This document shows positions 52,732-63,837 of a DNA stretch of 64,000 nucleotides, piece after piece. The stretch comes from Brassica napus. Taxonomy: Eukaryota; Streptophyta; Magnoliopsida; Brassicales; Brassicaceae. The translations under genes and the position numbers were made by a program. Each line of letters opens with the position of its first letter. The stretch's first letter is position 1. Below the pieces are notes generated by a model that worked only from the letters and a program-made list of their open reading frames with translations, made no database searches and had not been told where the DNA came from. Where the stretch lies: the NCBI RefSeq assembly GCF_020379485.1, contig NC_063452.1, positions 8,845,065 through 8,909,064 of the forward strand, in the 5' to 3' direction.

Positions 52732-55700
52732 ATGTCGGGCTTGGGAAATATTTTCGAGTTGCGGAGGTGGATGTATATGCATAGAGATGCTAACGGGAGA
52801 GTGACGAAAGAATATCTTGCTGGGTTGGAGCGTTTTATGCATCAAGCAGATTCTACACCGCTCGCCCAAGAAAGCGGTAAAATATTCTGTCCTTGTAGGA
52901 AATGTAACAATTCAAAGTTGGCAAATCGTGAAAATGTTTGGAAGCATTTAGTAAATAGAGGTTTCACGCCAAATTATTATATCTGGTTTCAACATGGAGA
53001 AGGTTATAGTTATGATCAGAATGAAGCTAGTAGTAGTAATAACAACTTTCAAGAAGAACCGGTTGATCATCAATTGCATAATGCACATAGTTACCATCAG
53101 GAGGATCAGCCGATGGTAGATTATGATAGGGTTCATGATATGGTAACTGATGCATTCGTAGCTCATGATGATGAAGATGAAGAACCTAACATAGATTCAA
53201 AAAAGTTTTATGAAATGTTAGATGCGGCAAATCAACCACTTTACAGTGGTTGTAGAGAAGGTCTCTCTAAATTGTCATTGGCTGCTAGAATGATGAATAT
53301 TAAAACTGATCACAATCTACCTGAAAGTTGCATGAACGAATGGGCAGATTTATTTAAAGAGTATTTGCCGGAAGACAATGAGTCTGCTGATTCTTATTAT
53401 GAGATTCAGAAACTGGTTTATAGTCTTGGGTTGCCTTCGGAGATGATAGATGTTTGCATCGACAACTGCATGATCTACTGGGGAGATGATGAGAAGTTGG
53501 AAGAATGTCGATTCTGCAAGAAACCACGATTCAAGCCGCAAGGAAGGGGACGTAATAGGGTACCGTACCAAAGGATGTGGTACCTACCAATTACAGATAG
53601 ATTGAAAAGATTGTACCAATCGGAGCAGACTGCTGGAAAGATGAGGTGGCATGCCGAGCATACTCAGACGGATGGTGAGATGACTCATCCATCAGATGCA
53701 AGAGCCTGGAAACATTTTAACAAAGTACATCCGAATTTCGCTAGCAATAGCCGGAATGTGTACCTCGGATTATGCACAGATGGATTTAGTCCATTTGGAA
53801 TGTCAGGGAGACAATATTCATTGTGGCCTGTCTTTCTTACGCCATACAACCTGCCACCGGAGATGTGCATGCAACGGGAGTTTTTATTCTTGACCATATT
53901 AATACCCGGTCCGAAGCATCCAAAAAGGTCACTTGATGTTTTCCTACAACCACTGATAAAAGAGTTGAAGGATTTGTGGTCAACAGGGGTGAGGACGTAT
54001 GACTGCTCAACGAAGAAGAATTTTACGATGCGAGCTATGCTTTTGTGGACCATAAGTGACTTTCCTGCCTATGGGATGTTGTCTGGATGGACTACACATG
54101 GGAGATTAGCTTGTCCATATTGTAATGGAACGACAGATGCATTTCAACTGAAGAATGGTAGAAAGACAAGTTGGTTCGATTGTCACCGTCGATTTCTTCC
54201 AGTTGGCCATCCGTACCGAAGAAACAAGAATTTGTTTAGGCACAAAAAGGTTGTGAGAGACACTCCTCCTCCATATCTAACTGGAGAACAAATTGAAGCG
54301 CAAATCGACTACTACGGAGCTAACGAAACAGTTCGCTGGGGTGGTAATTGGCATGTCCCTCGTAATATGCCTGATTCTTACGGTGTTCATCACAACTGGC
54401 ACAAGAAGAGTATATTTTGGGAGTTACCATATTGGAAGGATCTCCTTCTGCGCCACAACCTTGATGTGATGCATATAGAGAAGAATTTCTTTGAGAACAT
54501 CATGAATACAATATTGAATGTCCCAGGGAAGACAAAAGACAACATAAAATCGAGGTTGGACTTGCCGGATATTTGCTCAAGAAGTGAGTTACATATAAAA
54601 AGCAATGGCCAAGTTCCCGTTCCAATTTTTAGATTGTCTTCAGAAAAAAAGTCGGTTTTGTTCAATTGGGTGGCATCAGAAGTGAAGTTCCCTGATGGGT
54701 ATGTTTCAAATCTTTCAAGATGTGTTGAAAAGGGTCAAAAGTTCTCCGGGATGAAGAGTCATGATTGTCATGTCTTTATGCAACGACTTCTGCCATTTGC
54801 ATTTGCGGAGCTACTTCCAACAAACGTACATGAACCACTTGCAGGTAGTTTACAATAGGACAATAATATTAAATTGGTTTAGTTTACAATAATAGTATTT
54901 GACTAACAATGTGTTTAATTGTTTTTGGAATAGGCATTGGAGCATTTTTCAGGGATTTGAGCACACGCACTCTTAAAGAAGAAGTCGTAGAACAGCTTCA
55001 GGAGAACATTCCTATCTTATTGTGCAACTTGGAGAAGATATTTCCTCCAGGCTTTTTTGACGTGATGGAGCATCTAGCTATCCACCTCCCATATGAGGCA
55101 TTGCTTCGTGGACCGGTACATTACGGATGGATGTATCAGTACGAGCGAGCCATGAAATATTTGAAGGGAAAAGCAAAGAACCTCGCCAAAGTTGAAGGTT
55201 CTATAATTGCTGGAAGTTTGACAGAAGAAGTTTCTCACTTCACATCGTACTACTTTGCGTCAAAAGTACGTACACGAAGAAGAGCTCCAAGAAGATATGA
55301 TGATGGTGGCGTTGCGCCCACATATGCAGTTGTTGGTGTTCCAGAAATCTTTAGCCAGATTGGACGACTTGGTGGGAAATCAAAACAGGTTTGGTGGTCG
55401 AGTGAAGAAGACGCTCATAGTGCACACACCTATATTCTACTCAATTGCGAGGATCCATTGATGCGTTATTTTGAAAGGTAACTTAAATTGAGTATACATT
55501 ATATAATTGAGAGAGATTAATTCATGTAAAATGTGAATTTACAGCATGTTTGTTTCACAAGTCGAAGAAACATTTCCTGGTATATCCACAAGTGACGTAG
55601 ACAAAAGAAAAGATCAACACTTTGTTAAGTGGTTGAAGAATCAGGTATTAATCAAATACTTTTAAAATTTTCATACATGAATGATTTGTATTTCAACGTT

Positions 55701-56393
55701 CTTTTTATTTTTAAATAGGTTGATTATGACGACGATGCAGATTATCCTAAGTGGTTACACGAAGTAATTCAATCTCCACTTGTAAAGGTCACCACATCAC
55801 AGATGTATTTCACACGAGGCTATACTTTTCACACATATGAGTATGGTAAACAGCGGGCAACCAGTAACTATGGAATTTGTGTGAAAGGAGAAACAGATTT
55901 CTACGGAATCTTGACGGAGATTATTGAAGTCGAATTCCCAGGGATATTGAAGCTAAAATGCGTCCTCTTCAAGTGTGAATGGTTCGACCCCGTCGTCAAT
56001 AGAGGTGTTCGGTTGAACAAATTCGGTGTAGTAGATGTCAACGGTGGCCGGAGGTACAACAAATTCGAGCCCTTCATCTTAGCTTCACAAGCAGACCAAG
56101 TTAGCTTCCTTCCATACCCACGGATGAGAGAGTCGGGTATAAATTGGTTAGCCGTGATCAAAGTTACACCTCGAGGACGAATCATCGTAGGAGAAGAACC
56201 ACCATTGCAAGAAGAACAAATAAATGAAGTTCATGAACCTGAACAAGAAATTGATGACATCCTTCTCATTGATCCGCATAATCACGAGTATGAAGATCTT
56301 ACCGAAGATCCCACGGAGGAAGCTGTTGAAGACGAGTTTCATGTAAATGATGATGTTTCAAGTGATGACGAGAATGTCGATGAATCCGATTAA
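52732..56393 (+). CDS. TNP2-like CACTA transposase, open
   Basis: Exons 52732-54844, 54934-55477, 55545-55644 and 55719-56393 join at GT-AG sites for 1143 residues, in the usual size range. The transposase-associated domain is at about 5-85 (WMYMHRDANGR, CPCRKCNN). A Cys pair, CRFCKKPRF, lies near 260. The TNP2 transposase domain (about 290-560) includes WHAEH, NVYLGLCTDGFSPFG, LLWTISDFPAYGMLSGW and LACPYCNG. HNLDVMHIEKNFFE (near 573) leads into DUF4218 (about 640-800; MKSHDCHVFMQRLLPFAF). DUF4216 is near 950-1025 (SNYGICVKGETDFYGIL). The tail is Asp/Glu-rich. The protein would cut the element's ends in the nucleus together with the TNP1-like protein. The Asp of CTDGF is probably catalytic, judged from position only. 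No stop or frameshift. Confidence 0.93.
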
Positions 56394-56629
56394 TGTATTT
56401 CATATTTGTATGAGTTTGATTTATTATATATAATTAAAGATAATGGGAGTTTATTTATAAATAAGATATCGACATTAATTATAAGTAAAGGAATTGTGTT
56501 TTTATAATTTTCGGTTTGGATTAGAATGAATTGCTTGAGGTTAAAGGATAGAAGTGTTTGATATATGAAGTAGAAGATAAAGAAGATGTGGTTTGGGATT
56601 TGGGGTTTCGTTTTAGGGGTTTAGAGACA

Positions 56630-57540
56630 GTCGTCGTACTTTCCACGTTATCTCACGGGAATTTTACGACGATTTATAATACATTACCTCGCATATTCCA
56701 CGGTAACAGTAAACGTCGTAAGAGCCTCGTTAACTTACGTGGAATAAGAGACGATTTATAATTAAAAAAGCGGACCTCGCTTATTCCACGTAAGACTAAA
56801 ACGTCGTAAGAGCCTCGTTAACTTACGTGGAATGAGCGAGGTTAGCTTTTTTATTTTACTTTTCGTCGTTAATTCGTCGGTAAATATACTAAAATGAAAC
56901 CCAAATCCCTAAACCCCAAATGTGCAAACCCTAAAACTCCCCATCCTACTTCATATAAACTAAAAAAAAATTAATTTTCAATTTTTTTTTTATGTTTTTA
57001 AACCTTTCATATATGATTTGTAGAGTGTGTTTGATTTGTTGTGTGATATGTCAAATTCAAAATTTGTAAAATTGTTTTCCAACGTATTAAACCTTTCAAA
57101 TTCAAAAAAATATATATATTGAAGTTAAATGGTTAGAAATATATGAAGTATAAGATAAGAAATATAAGGAAGATAGGGTTTGAGGTTTGGAGATAAGAAA
57201 GATAGGGTTTGAGGTTTGGGGTTTAAAATTTTAGGGGTTAGCAAAAAAAGCCTCGCTATTTGCACGTAAAATCGATGATAAAACAAAAATCGTCGCAAGA
57301 ACGACGTTAAATAAAACACGGGCCTCTGTATATCCTCGTTAATTTGCTTGGACCTTGCGACGAAACAAAAGACGGGCCCACGTAAAATCGATGATAAAAC
57401 AAAAATCGTCGCAAGAACGACGTTAAATAAAAGACGGGCCTCTGTATATCCTCGTTAATTTGCTTGGGCCTTGCGACAAAACGAAAGACGGGCCTCTGTC
57501 TTTCCTCGTTATTTTGCGACGAATTGTCGACGAACACTAA
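56630..57540. repeat. CACTA-2 internal motif array ahead of the TNP1-like gene
   Basis: Copies of cgtcgtaa, cctcgttaacttacgtgg, ttacgacga and cctcgttaat run from the TNP2-like 3' flank to the TATA box at 57544. Two exact-length tandem units of 116 bases (57263-57378, 57379-57494) form its right half. Confidence 0.75.
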
Positions 57541-57543
57541 TCC

Positions 57544-57551
57544 TATATATA
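57544..57551 (+). promoter_or_regulatory. TATA box of the CACTA-2 TNP1-like gene
   Basis: TATATATA immediately after the last array motif (ttgtcgacgaac) and 68 bases before the ATG. Confidence 0.55.
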
Positions 57552-57618
57552 GGCGAAACCGCAGCCCTCTTCATTTCCTCTCTAATTCCTCTCTAGAGCC
57601 TTTCTATTTCCTCTCAAC

Positions 57619-59537
57619 ATGGTAACTCTCTTTCCTCTCTAAGTAGTTTAGGGAATTTAGATTAGGTGGTTAGTTTAGGGAATTTAGTTTACGAAATTAG
57701 TTTACAAAATTTAGGTTTCCTCATTTTATTAATTACGTAGTTAATACTGTTCATAATTTTTTATTTACTCTTGAATTTAATTTAGAAATTTAAATTTTGC
57801 AGACTATTCGTAGGCACCAGCGTAGTGCTCACTACTCGCAGATGTTCGGTCCACCGGGTAGTCGGTTAGACCCGTCTTCACTTCCCGGTTCTTCTTCAGC
57901 TCCTGGTTCTTCGGGTCAGCAGGAGACCGTCCCCGAGACTCAATCTTCTCAGAGAGTCTCGCCTTCTTCTACGGCATCGCCATCAGTTCCTCATGTGCCT
58001 CCTCCGGTAGCTCCTCCTCCGATGCCAGCTCCTCATGTGCCTCCTCAGATGCCCGCCCATCAGGTTCATGCTGATTTGATGGTGCCAGCGAGTTGTCCTT
58101 ACTCTCAGTACACTGTTGAGGACATTCTCGGTTTGCCAGGCAGAGAAGGCTTACCGATCATAGACCCCGACCGACCTGAAGGAACTCTTTGGTATGTATG
58201 TTACATTTATTTTTTAAAATTCATTTGTGACTTTAATAAATATTTAAAACTTTGAATTTGTTTTTTTTTTCCAGGTTTGGGGTTGATAACTGCCTTGCAA
58301 CAGAAGTAACCGAGACGATTAAAGGTTACTTCTCCATGGCACATCCCAACTGGAAATCCACTCCGATCTACATCAGAAGGACGTGGTTCAAGATTTACGC
58401 TGTAAGTTTTTACAATTTATTCCTGATTTATATTTTTTTAAATTTTATTTTTCTAAACTAATTATTAATGTTTTTTTGCAGCAAAAATTTAATTGGTCCA
58501 TGGGGGTCACTGAGAAGGTGCGGAAAGAGTTTATCGACAAGGCGAAGAAACGTTTGTTGGACACGGTCTCCAACTGGAAGGGTGACTGGATCGTGAAGGG
58601 CTATGAGCGGGGCAAACCCTCAACCATCACCACGGACGTGTGGGATGGCCTCATCCGTTACTGGAGGGATCCTGATGCCATGAGAGTCGCCCAGTCTTGC
58701 TCCGCCTCCCGTAACTCGGTAGATGAGCATGGCCACAGGGCGATGCAACATAGTACGGGCCAAAAACCACACGCCCGCGTCCGTTTGGAAATGGTACGTA
58801 ATTTAAATATTTAACTTTTTGATTTTTAATATATATATATATATATATAATAAAAACTTTCTTAACTATTTTTAGGCCAAGGAGTTGGGACGTTTACCGA
58901 CTCTTATGGAACTTTTCGATCGGACCCACAAAAACAAGGCGGGCGCATTTGTAGATGAGAGGTCTGAGAAGATCTACAATGATGTGGCAGCTCGTATTGA
59001 CGAGCGTGAGACCCAGCTGGCGCAGGAGTCCGCCGACGGATTACCCGTCGTCTTATCCACAATAGAAGTGGATAGAATTTACGAGGAGGTAAATTTTATA
59101 TAAATTTTTTATTAATTCCATTTTACTTTAAAATTTAAATTTTAATATATATTTTATTGTTTTTTAAGGTCGCTCCTAAGAAAAAGGGACGTGTGTTGGG
59201 GATTGGTTCCGTCAACGATGTTCCGAGAGCGACTTCCTCTTATGGCCAGAGACGGGATGATGAAGTCTCTCAGCTGCGCGACGTGTTGGAGACGACACAA
59301 CATCAGCTGTCGTCGACACAAAACGAGTTGGCCTCGACAAAATCGTCGTTCACAGCTCGTATGACTGGTCTCGAGAACTTCTTGGACGTCATAGCGGCCA
59401 CAAATCCGGAATGGGAGGCCATGTTCAGGACCATGAGACAACAAAACCCCATTCCAGGCGAGACATCCGTGCAAGTCAACGAGGAAGATCTCTCGAGAAG
59501 GAGCGAGGAATTCTACGACGCGGCAATGCAGCATTAG
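57619..59537 (+). CDS. TNP1-like CACTA protein (Transposase_24), open
   Basis: Exons 57619-57621 (ATG alone), 57803-58191, 58275-58401, 58482-58793, 58876-59088 and 59169-59537 give 470 residues. Exons 3, 4 and 5 have the same lengths as in CACTA-1 (127, 312 and 213 bases). Layout: a basic start ([15 protein letters not shown]), a Pro/Ser/Met-rich stretch ([16 protein letters not shown]), [18 protein letters not shown], the core with [16 protein letters not shown] and [11 protein letters not shown], then PKKKGR and a Gln/Leu-rich coiled coil ([20 protein letters not shown]). By analogy with maize TnpA it is the likely binder of the subterminal motifs. The motif array just upstream suggests self-regulation, which is inference. 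Confidence 0.9.
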
Positions 59538-59714
59538 TTTTTTTTTTGTTATTGTATTTTAAAATTCAAAACTTATTTATATATTATATAATTTCATTTT
59601 AATTCGGCCAAAAAAAATTTTCCTATTCGATTTAATTTCAATTAAAATTTTATTAATAAATTAAATAAATATAATTTTTATTTATAAATTCAGTAAATAG
59701 AAAACAAAGTAATT

Positions 59715-60130
59715 TCGTCGCTAATTCCCGATGTATTAACGAGGAAAATTAACGACGAAATATCGAGGAACAATTATCGAGGATTTTACGTGGATTTAAT
59801 TACGATTCTATTACGACGAATTATTTTCGTGTTTCTTACGTTTTTATTACGACGAATTTATTTAGAGGTTTTTGCGTGTCTTTTACGACGAACCATTTAC
59901 GAGTTTCTTACGAGGAAGCACAACGACCGCGTTACGTGGAAACCCCACGTGGTCTTTACGACGAAAACTTAATTCTTCTTTACGAGGAAAATATAACCTC
60001 GCTAATTAACGAGGAAATGGCGACGAATCTTCTCTTACGACAATCATATAACGACGAAACGCCTTTCATCGCCATTTTCTCGTAAGCCTTCTTTTCCGAG
60101 GAAATAACGACGATTTTGGCCGTCGTTAAA
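59715..60130. repeat. CACTA-2 3' subterminal motif array
   Basis: Dense TTACGACGAA, ACGAGGAAA, TTACGTGG and TTCGTCG words up to the 3' inverted repeat. Confidence 0.8.
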
Positions 60131-60593
60131 TTTGTGTTTTCTTGTAGTGGACTTTGCTTACAAAAAAGCAAGCAATGCAAAGGACATAGCTTACGAAAAA
60201 AGGCTCAAAATGCAAAATACGGGTTACGGGTATGACAAGACTGAGGGGCGATGTGATCAGAATGGTGACGAAGAAGAACAGTGGAGCCGATGAAGGAGCC
60301 AAAGAGGGCCAATGACATGGCAGCTGATAAAGGTGAACGTACAATGAAGTAGAGAAAGCAACATAAGCAATGGATGGATCAGTTGAGTATACTGAAGACA
60401 AATACACCCAAAACCAAAGATGGAGCGTCCAAAATATTCAAAGAAACCAAGGACATAAGGTCAAGCGATCGTCAAAATACACATATGAATCCGTAACGGA
60501 AAAGGCTTCTCATGTTGCGGTAAAAATCAGAAATCATTATACTGAGCTCTAAAATCAATTTATTATAACAATTGAGTACATATAAAATGTCTC

Positions 60594-61418
60594 TTACATG
60601 TCTTTCTTCTTGGCTGCTTGCTTATTGTTGTGCATCCAAACTTTAAACACTTGTCTTTTCACATTAATCTCACGACAAAACCGGTTCACTTCTTCATCTT
60701 CCGTCTTGTTCATTCTCCAACCAATCTTCTCAGCAAACTCGAACATTCTCTCCTTCTGTTCCTGGTTAAACTTTGTCCTAAACCGCTTCTTCGGATGGTA
60801 CTGAAACTGATCCACTCCGTTACCACTTAAAGCTTGATGAAACCTGTTGAGATCCTCCGTCGATGACTCCGCCGGATCTCTTCCTCCTCCGCCGCCACCA
60901 CCACCACCACCACCACCACCAAAGCTCATCATGATCGGAGACACGTGGCGGTTAACGAGAGGTCTCTGCGAATGACCAAAGCTATTGAACTTGACAACGA
61001 ACATGCCGTCGATTTCTTTTCTGTGGAAGCTCCGGTGACAATCACATGCGGCGCAAAGAAGTGACTCCGCCGTGCCTTCTTCGCCTGATGACATAAACTC
61101 GCCGCAACCGTCGACTACATGTCCGCCGGAGCTCGCCGCGTGGTTCCTTTGGCATTCTCTATAGCTCACTCTCCTTGTCGGAGAAGTTGTTTGAGGCCGA
61201 GCGTATGACCTTGGAGCTGGAGCTATAGAAGTAGGGTTGATATCCAGATCCGGATCCGGATCCGACCCGTTTCTTTTGGTGGTGGGTTTCTCTTTGTCGG
61301 CGGTTTGGGAGTAAGTGTACGGAGGCCGACGATGATCTTGAATGTTTTGGTTAGGTGATGATTGTCGTCTTCGTCTTTCCATCTCTATTTTATCATCTTT
61401 CTTCTCTCTAACCTCCAT
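60594..61418 (-). CDS. ZHD6: Zinc-finger homeodomain factor ZHD6/HB24 (AT2G18350-like)
   Basis: A single exon of 274 residues, as is usual for ZF-HD genes. The ZF-HD dimerisation domain is at residues 86-138 (YRECQRNHAASSGGH, DGCGEF, LLCAACDCHRSFHR), with all the expected Cys and His. The ZF-HD homeodomain is at 210-272 (KKRFRTKFNQEQKERM, VKRQVFKVWMHNNKQAAKKK), with the W-M-H-N-N recognition helix. An N-terminal charged and Pro-rich stretch precedes. A run of 13 Gly (167-179) separates the domains. These factors bind ATTA-core DNA as dimers in the nucleus; individual roles overlap. The start at 61418 is the first Met and opens with the acidic/basic MEVREKKDDK. It is convergent with the LEA pseudogene, 42 bases apart. 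Confidence 0.97.
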   Translation of the reverse strand: MEVREKKDDKIEMERRRRQSSPNQNIQDHRRPPYTYSQTADKEKPTTKRNGSDPDPDLDINPTSIAPAPRSYARPQTTSPTRRVSYRECQRNHAASSGGHVVDGCGEFMSSGEEGTAESLLCAACDCHRSFHRKEIDGMFVVKFNSFGHSQRPLVNRHVSPIMMSFGGGGGGGGGGGGGRDPAESSTEDLNRFHQALSGNGVDQFQYHPKKRFRTKFNQEQKERMFEFAEKIGWRMNKTEDEEVNRFCREINVKRQVFKVWMHNNKQAAKKKDM

Positions 61419-63623
61419 CTACTTGATCTTGAGCTTCTGAAATGGAACCCTAATCTTGTTTAACCTTTTCTTAAACAAAGATTAAAACCTTTTTTAACCT
61501 CTCTCTCTCTCTCCAAAGCCCTAGCTATTTGATTAAAGAAATAATCATAACTTTAGCTTCTCATAAGCTTTTTCTTTTTTTTGATCAACAGCTAATCATA
61601 AGCTATATAGCATAAAGATGATGATAAATATCTTGTTCAAAGTCCAAACCTTTTTAAAATTTTGACTTTGACTTCATCTTTATTTATTTTTCTACTCTTT
61701 GTGATACCCCACCAACACCTACTAGACTAATCTCAAGTCTACAAGGAATTAAACTAAAGGAGAAGTTGATCTAACCCCATTTAAGAAGCGATTAAACCCT
61801 GCAAGAAAAAAGAGGGAAAAGAGGAGAGAAATAGAGGCTCGGAAGACACTATTGGTATCGGTTATTGTGGAAGGATAAGAGGAGAGAGAGAGAGAATTTG
61901 AAATTGTGTTTCCTATTGCCCATCAATTTCCAAGAGAGAAAGAAAATCTAATGAAGAAATGGGAAAGGAAGTGGGTTTGGTCTGTGCCAATAATAACACA
62001 GTCCACTAACAAACAAGAGATGTGGACATGTAGCAGACAATGCCACGTTGTTTCTCTATCATACAGTGTCCGCACATTGGTCGCAATAGTGATAAAACCT
62101 TATTCTTTTAATTAATTAGAATATCTGCAAGTTTAACGATTACTATAGTTGATGCAATTAGTGACTTATGGTAAAATAACCGCCAGAGGTAAAGTTTTTT
62201 TTTTTTTTTTTTTTTTTTTTGAACTGAAAAAGAATGGTATCTTTGTCACAACATGGTCAAGTAGCATTTTCCACGTATGTCTGAGTTCCAACGTGACGAC
62301 TTTGCTTACGTAATATTAGTATGGTTATAGAAGATAAGCTTGTTAGGATTTTGTCTCACATAGGTAAAGTTCGTATGATTAAGTTCTTATGATCAGTGTT
62401 GGCCAAATATTGCATCCATAATGTTCTTTTATGAACTAAAATAAAAGCACGTCGTTTCTGAGATCTAGAATGTTATAAAGATAACAATAAAGTAAATAAG
62501 TCTTTGTGAACTGGTTCTTTAAAGAGAAATTTTCACCGCAGCAAGAACTTAATAAATGCTTTTTTGAAGCAATGATGAAAAAAAAACAAATTTGCAACGT
62601 TTTTTTTTTTGTCAAGAAAAATTTGCTACGTTTTTAGAAGTTTTTTTTTTTTTTTTTTTTGAGGAATTAAGAAGAAGAAAACACGAAAAGAGGAAAAATG
62701 CGTTTTTACGTAAATATTGGTACTATCTTTCCCTCCTCATTTTGGTAAAGATATATATATATATTCTATTTTTCAAAAAAATAAACCAGCACATGCAAAA
62801 TTCCTTTTTCATTTGTTTGGTGAAAAAGTAAAAACACAATTTGGAGTGAATAATATATAGAGTGGGATTGGTAGTTAATATATAAGAACTGGGAATAATA
62901 ATAATAGAATAAATATGTGAAATTAAGTGAAAAGAAAATATATGATTGATATATTGAGAGTGCTTTAAAAAAAAAGATTTTGAGAGTAAAATTCAATAAG
63001 AATATAGGTGAAAGGGGATGAAAAGAAAAAAAAGTGGAATAAATGTTGTTATTTTGATGAATTCTATAGTACAAAAAATGTATCTGTTTTGTTTCGATAG
63101 TAACTAGAAAAATACGAAAGAGTAAAATTTTTATTTACTTTGTAAAATTTTAGTGGAACTTAGATTAACACAAGATTTGGAGTATCAATTCCAGTATATA
63201 TATATTTTTAAAAAGAGTTAGATCCGTTGAAAAATATTTTTTCTCTTCACATATCAAGAAGAAAACACAACTAATTTTACTCCATTAAAATAGTGACTAC
63301 CGGAAAAAATGATTAAAAATATTTCAACTTAATTAATTTAGGTCTTAAACGGTAACTGCAGTATTGACGAAAGTCGGACAGTATTTGTATATTTTGTCAC
63401 CAATCAACCAAAACTAGTAATGTGCTGTGCGTTATTGATTTTATTATATAATGTTGAAAAGTAAAAACACACGTCAATTTTACAAAGGTAAAATGTAAAA
63501 GCGAACCAATTCGTATGTAACAGTAAAATCAATCACACATATTTCATATGTTTTGAACTTTTGTGTGCGGTTTTGTAGATTTTGTAACTATATTTATATT
63601 AAAATTTAAATATATTTTCATAT
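61419..63623. other. ZHD6 upstream region and intergenic DNA
   Basis: The first 500 bases are the ZHD6 5' UTR and promoter (read on the minus strand), with a GA/CT run at 61499-61513 and another at 61883-61893. Beyond this there are long T-runs (62197-62220, 62642-62660), an AT run (62752-62762) and otherwise AT-rich sequence. No gene is seen to the foldback at 63624. Confidence 0.45.
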
Positions 63624-63812
63624 TATGAAAGTAAGAAGTAATTTAAGTTTTTGTTTAGCAACATAGATAGCAGTTAAAAAAGTAGTGTTGTTTTGCCTTA
63701 AATTTTTTTTTTTTTTTCTAACTTACTACTATCCGTGTTTCCAAACAACATTATTTTTTTAACTGCTATCTATGTTGCCAAACAAAAACTTAAATTACTT
63801 CTTACTTTCATA
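63624..63812. repeat. Foldback inverted repeat, arms of about 70 bases
   Basis: The left arm 63624-63694 (tatgaaagtaagaagtaatt...) pairs with the right arm 63743-63812 (...aattacttcttactttcata) with only a few mismatches, around a 48-base loop containing a T-run. It would make a long hairpin RNA or cruciform. No target duplication could be fixed, so it may be a MITE, a foldback element or a hairpin locus. Confidence 0.85.
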
Positions 63813-63837
63813 AGATAGATTTAACTTTTAATATAAA

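Larger units (their letters stand above)
52319..60149 (+). mobile_element. CACTA-2, apparently complete En/Spm-type element, 7.8 kb
   Basis: The ends are CACTACAAGAAAACACAG (52319) and, inverted, CACTACAAGAAAACACAA (60149), identical for 17 bases. An exact target duplication gac (52316-52318, 60150-60152) sits within the LEA repeats. Gene order is TNP2-like then TNP1-like, both open from start to stop with proper splice sites. Three motif arrays (52335-52640, 56630-57540, 59715-60130) flank and separate them. The intact frames, matched ends and exact duplication suggest a recent insertion and possible autonomy. CACTA-1 is a damaged sister. Confidence 0.96.
51068..60552 (+). pseudogene. LEA_4-type late embryogenesis abundant gene, ruined and split by CACTA-2 (AT2G18340-like)
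   Basis: Exon 1 (51068-about 51205) begins MDRRTGFGTAGTYLAEEKTP; a one-base shift after GCG leads to the continuing frame TETAQDAKDKTASSFMGWLG. An intron with microsatellites follows. From about 51900 come 33-base repeats coding the 11-residue LEA_4 unit (YDKAGNAKDMA and variants), scattered over all three frames with several stops (for example TAG at 51969). At 52318 the repeats are cut by CACTA-2 and resume at 60150 (FAYKKASNAKD-type), running in broken frames to about 60552, 42 bases from the convergent ZHD6 gene. LEA_4 proteins are disordered, become helical on drying and protect membranes and enzymes in seeds. This copy cannot encode one. Confidence 0.88.

Noticed and set aside
62190..62225. 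SINE or processed-pseudogene tail at the long T-run
   Set aside because: No A/B box, no adjacent coding similarity and no flanking duplication could be found.
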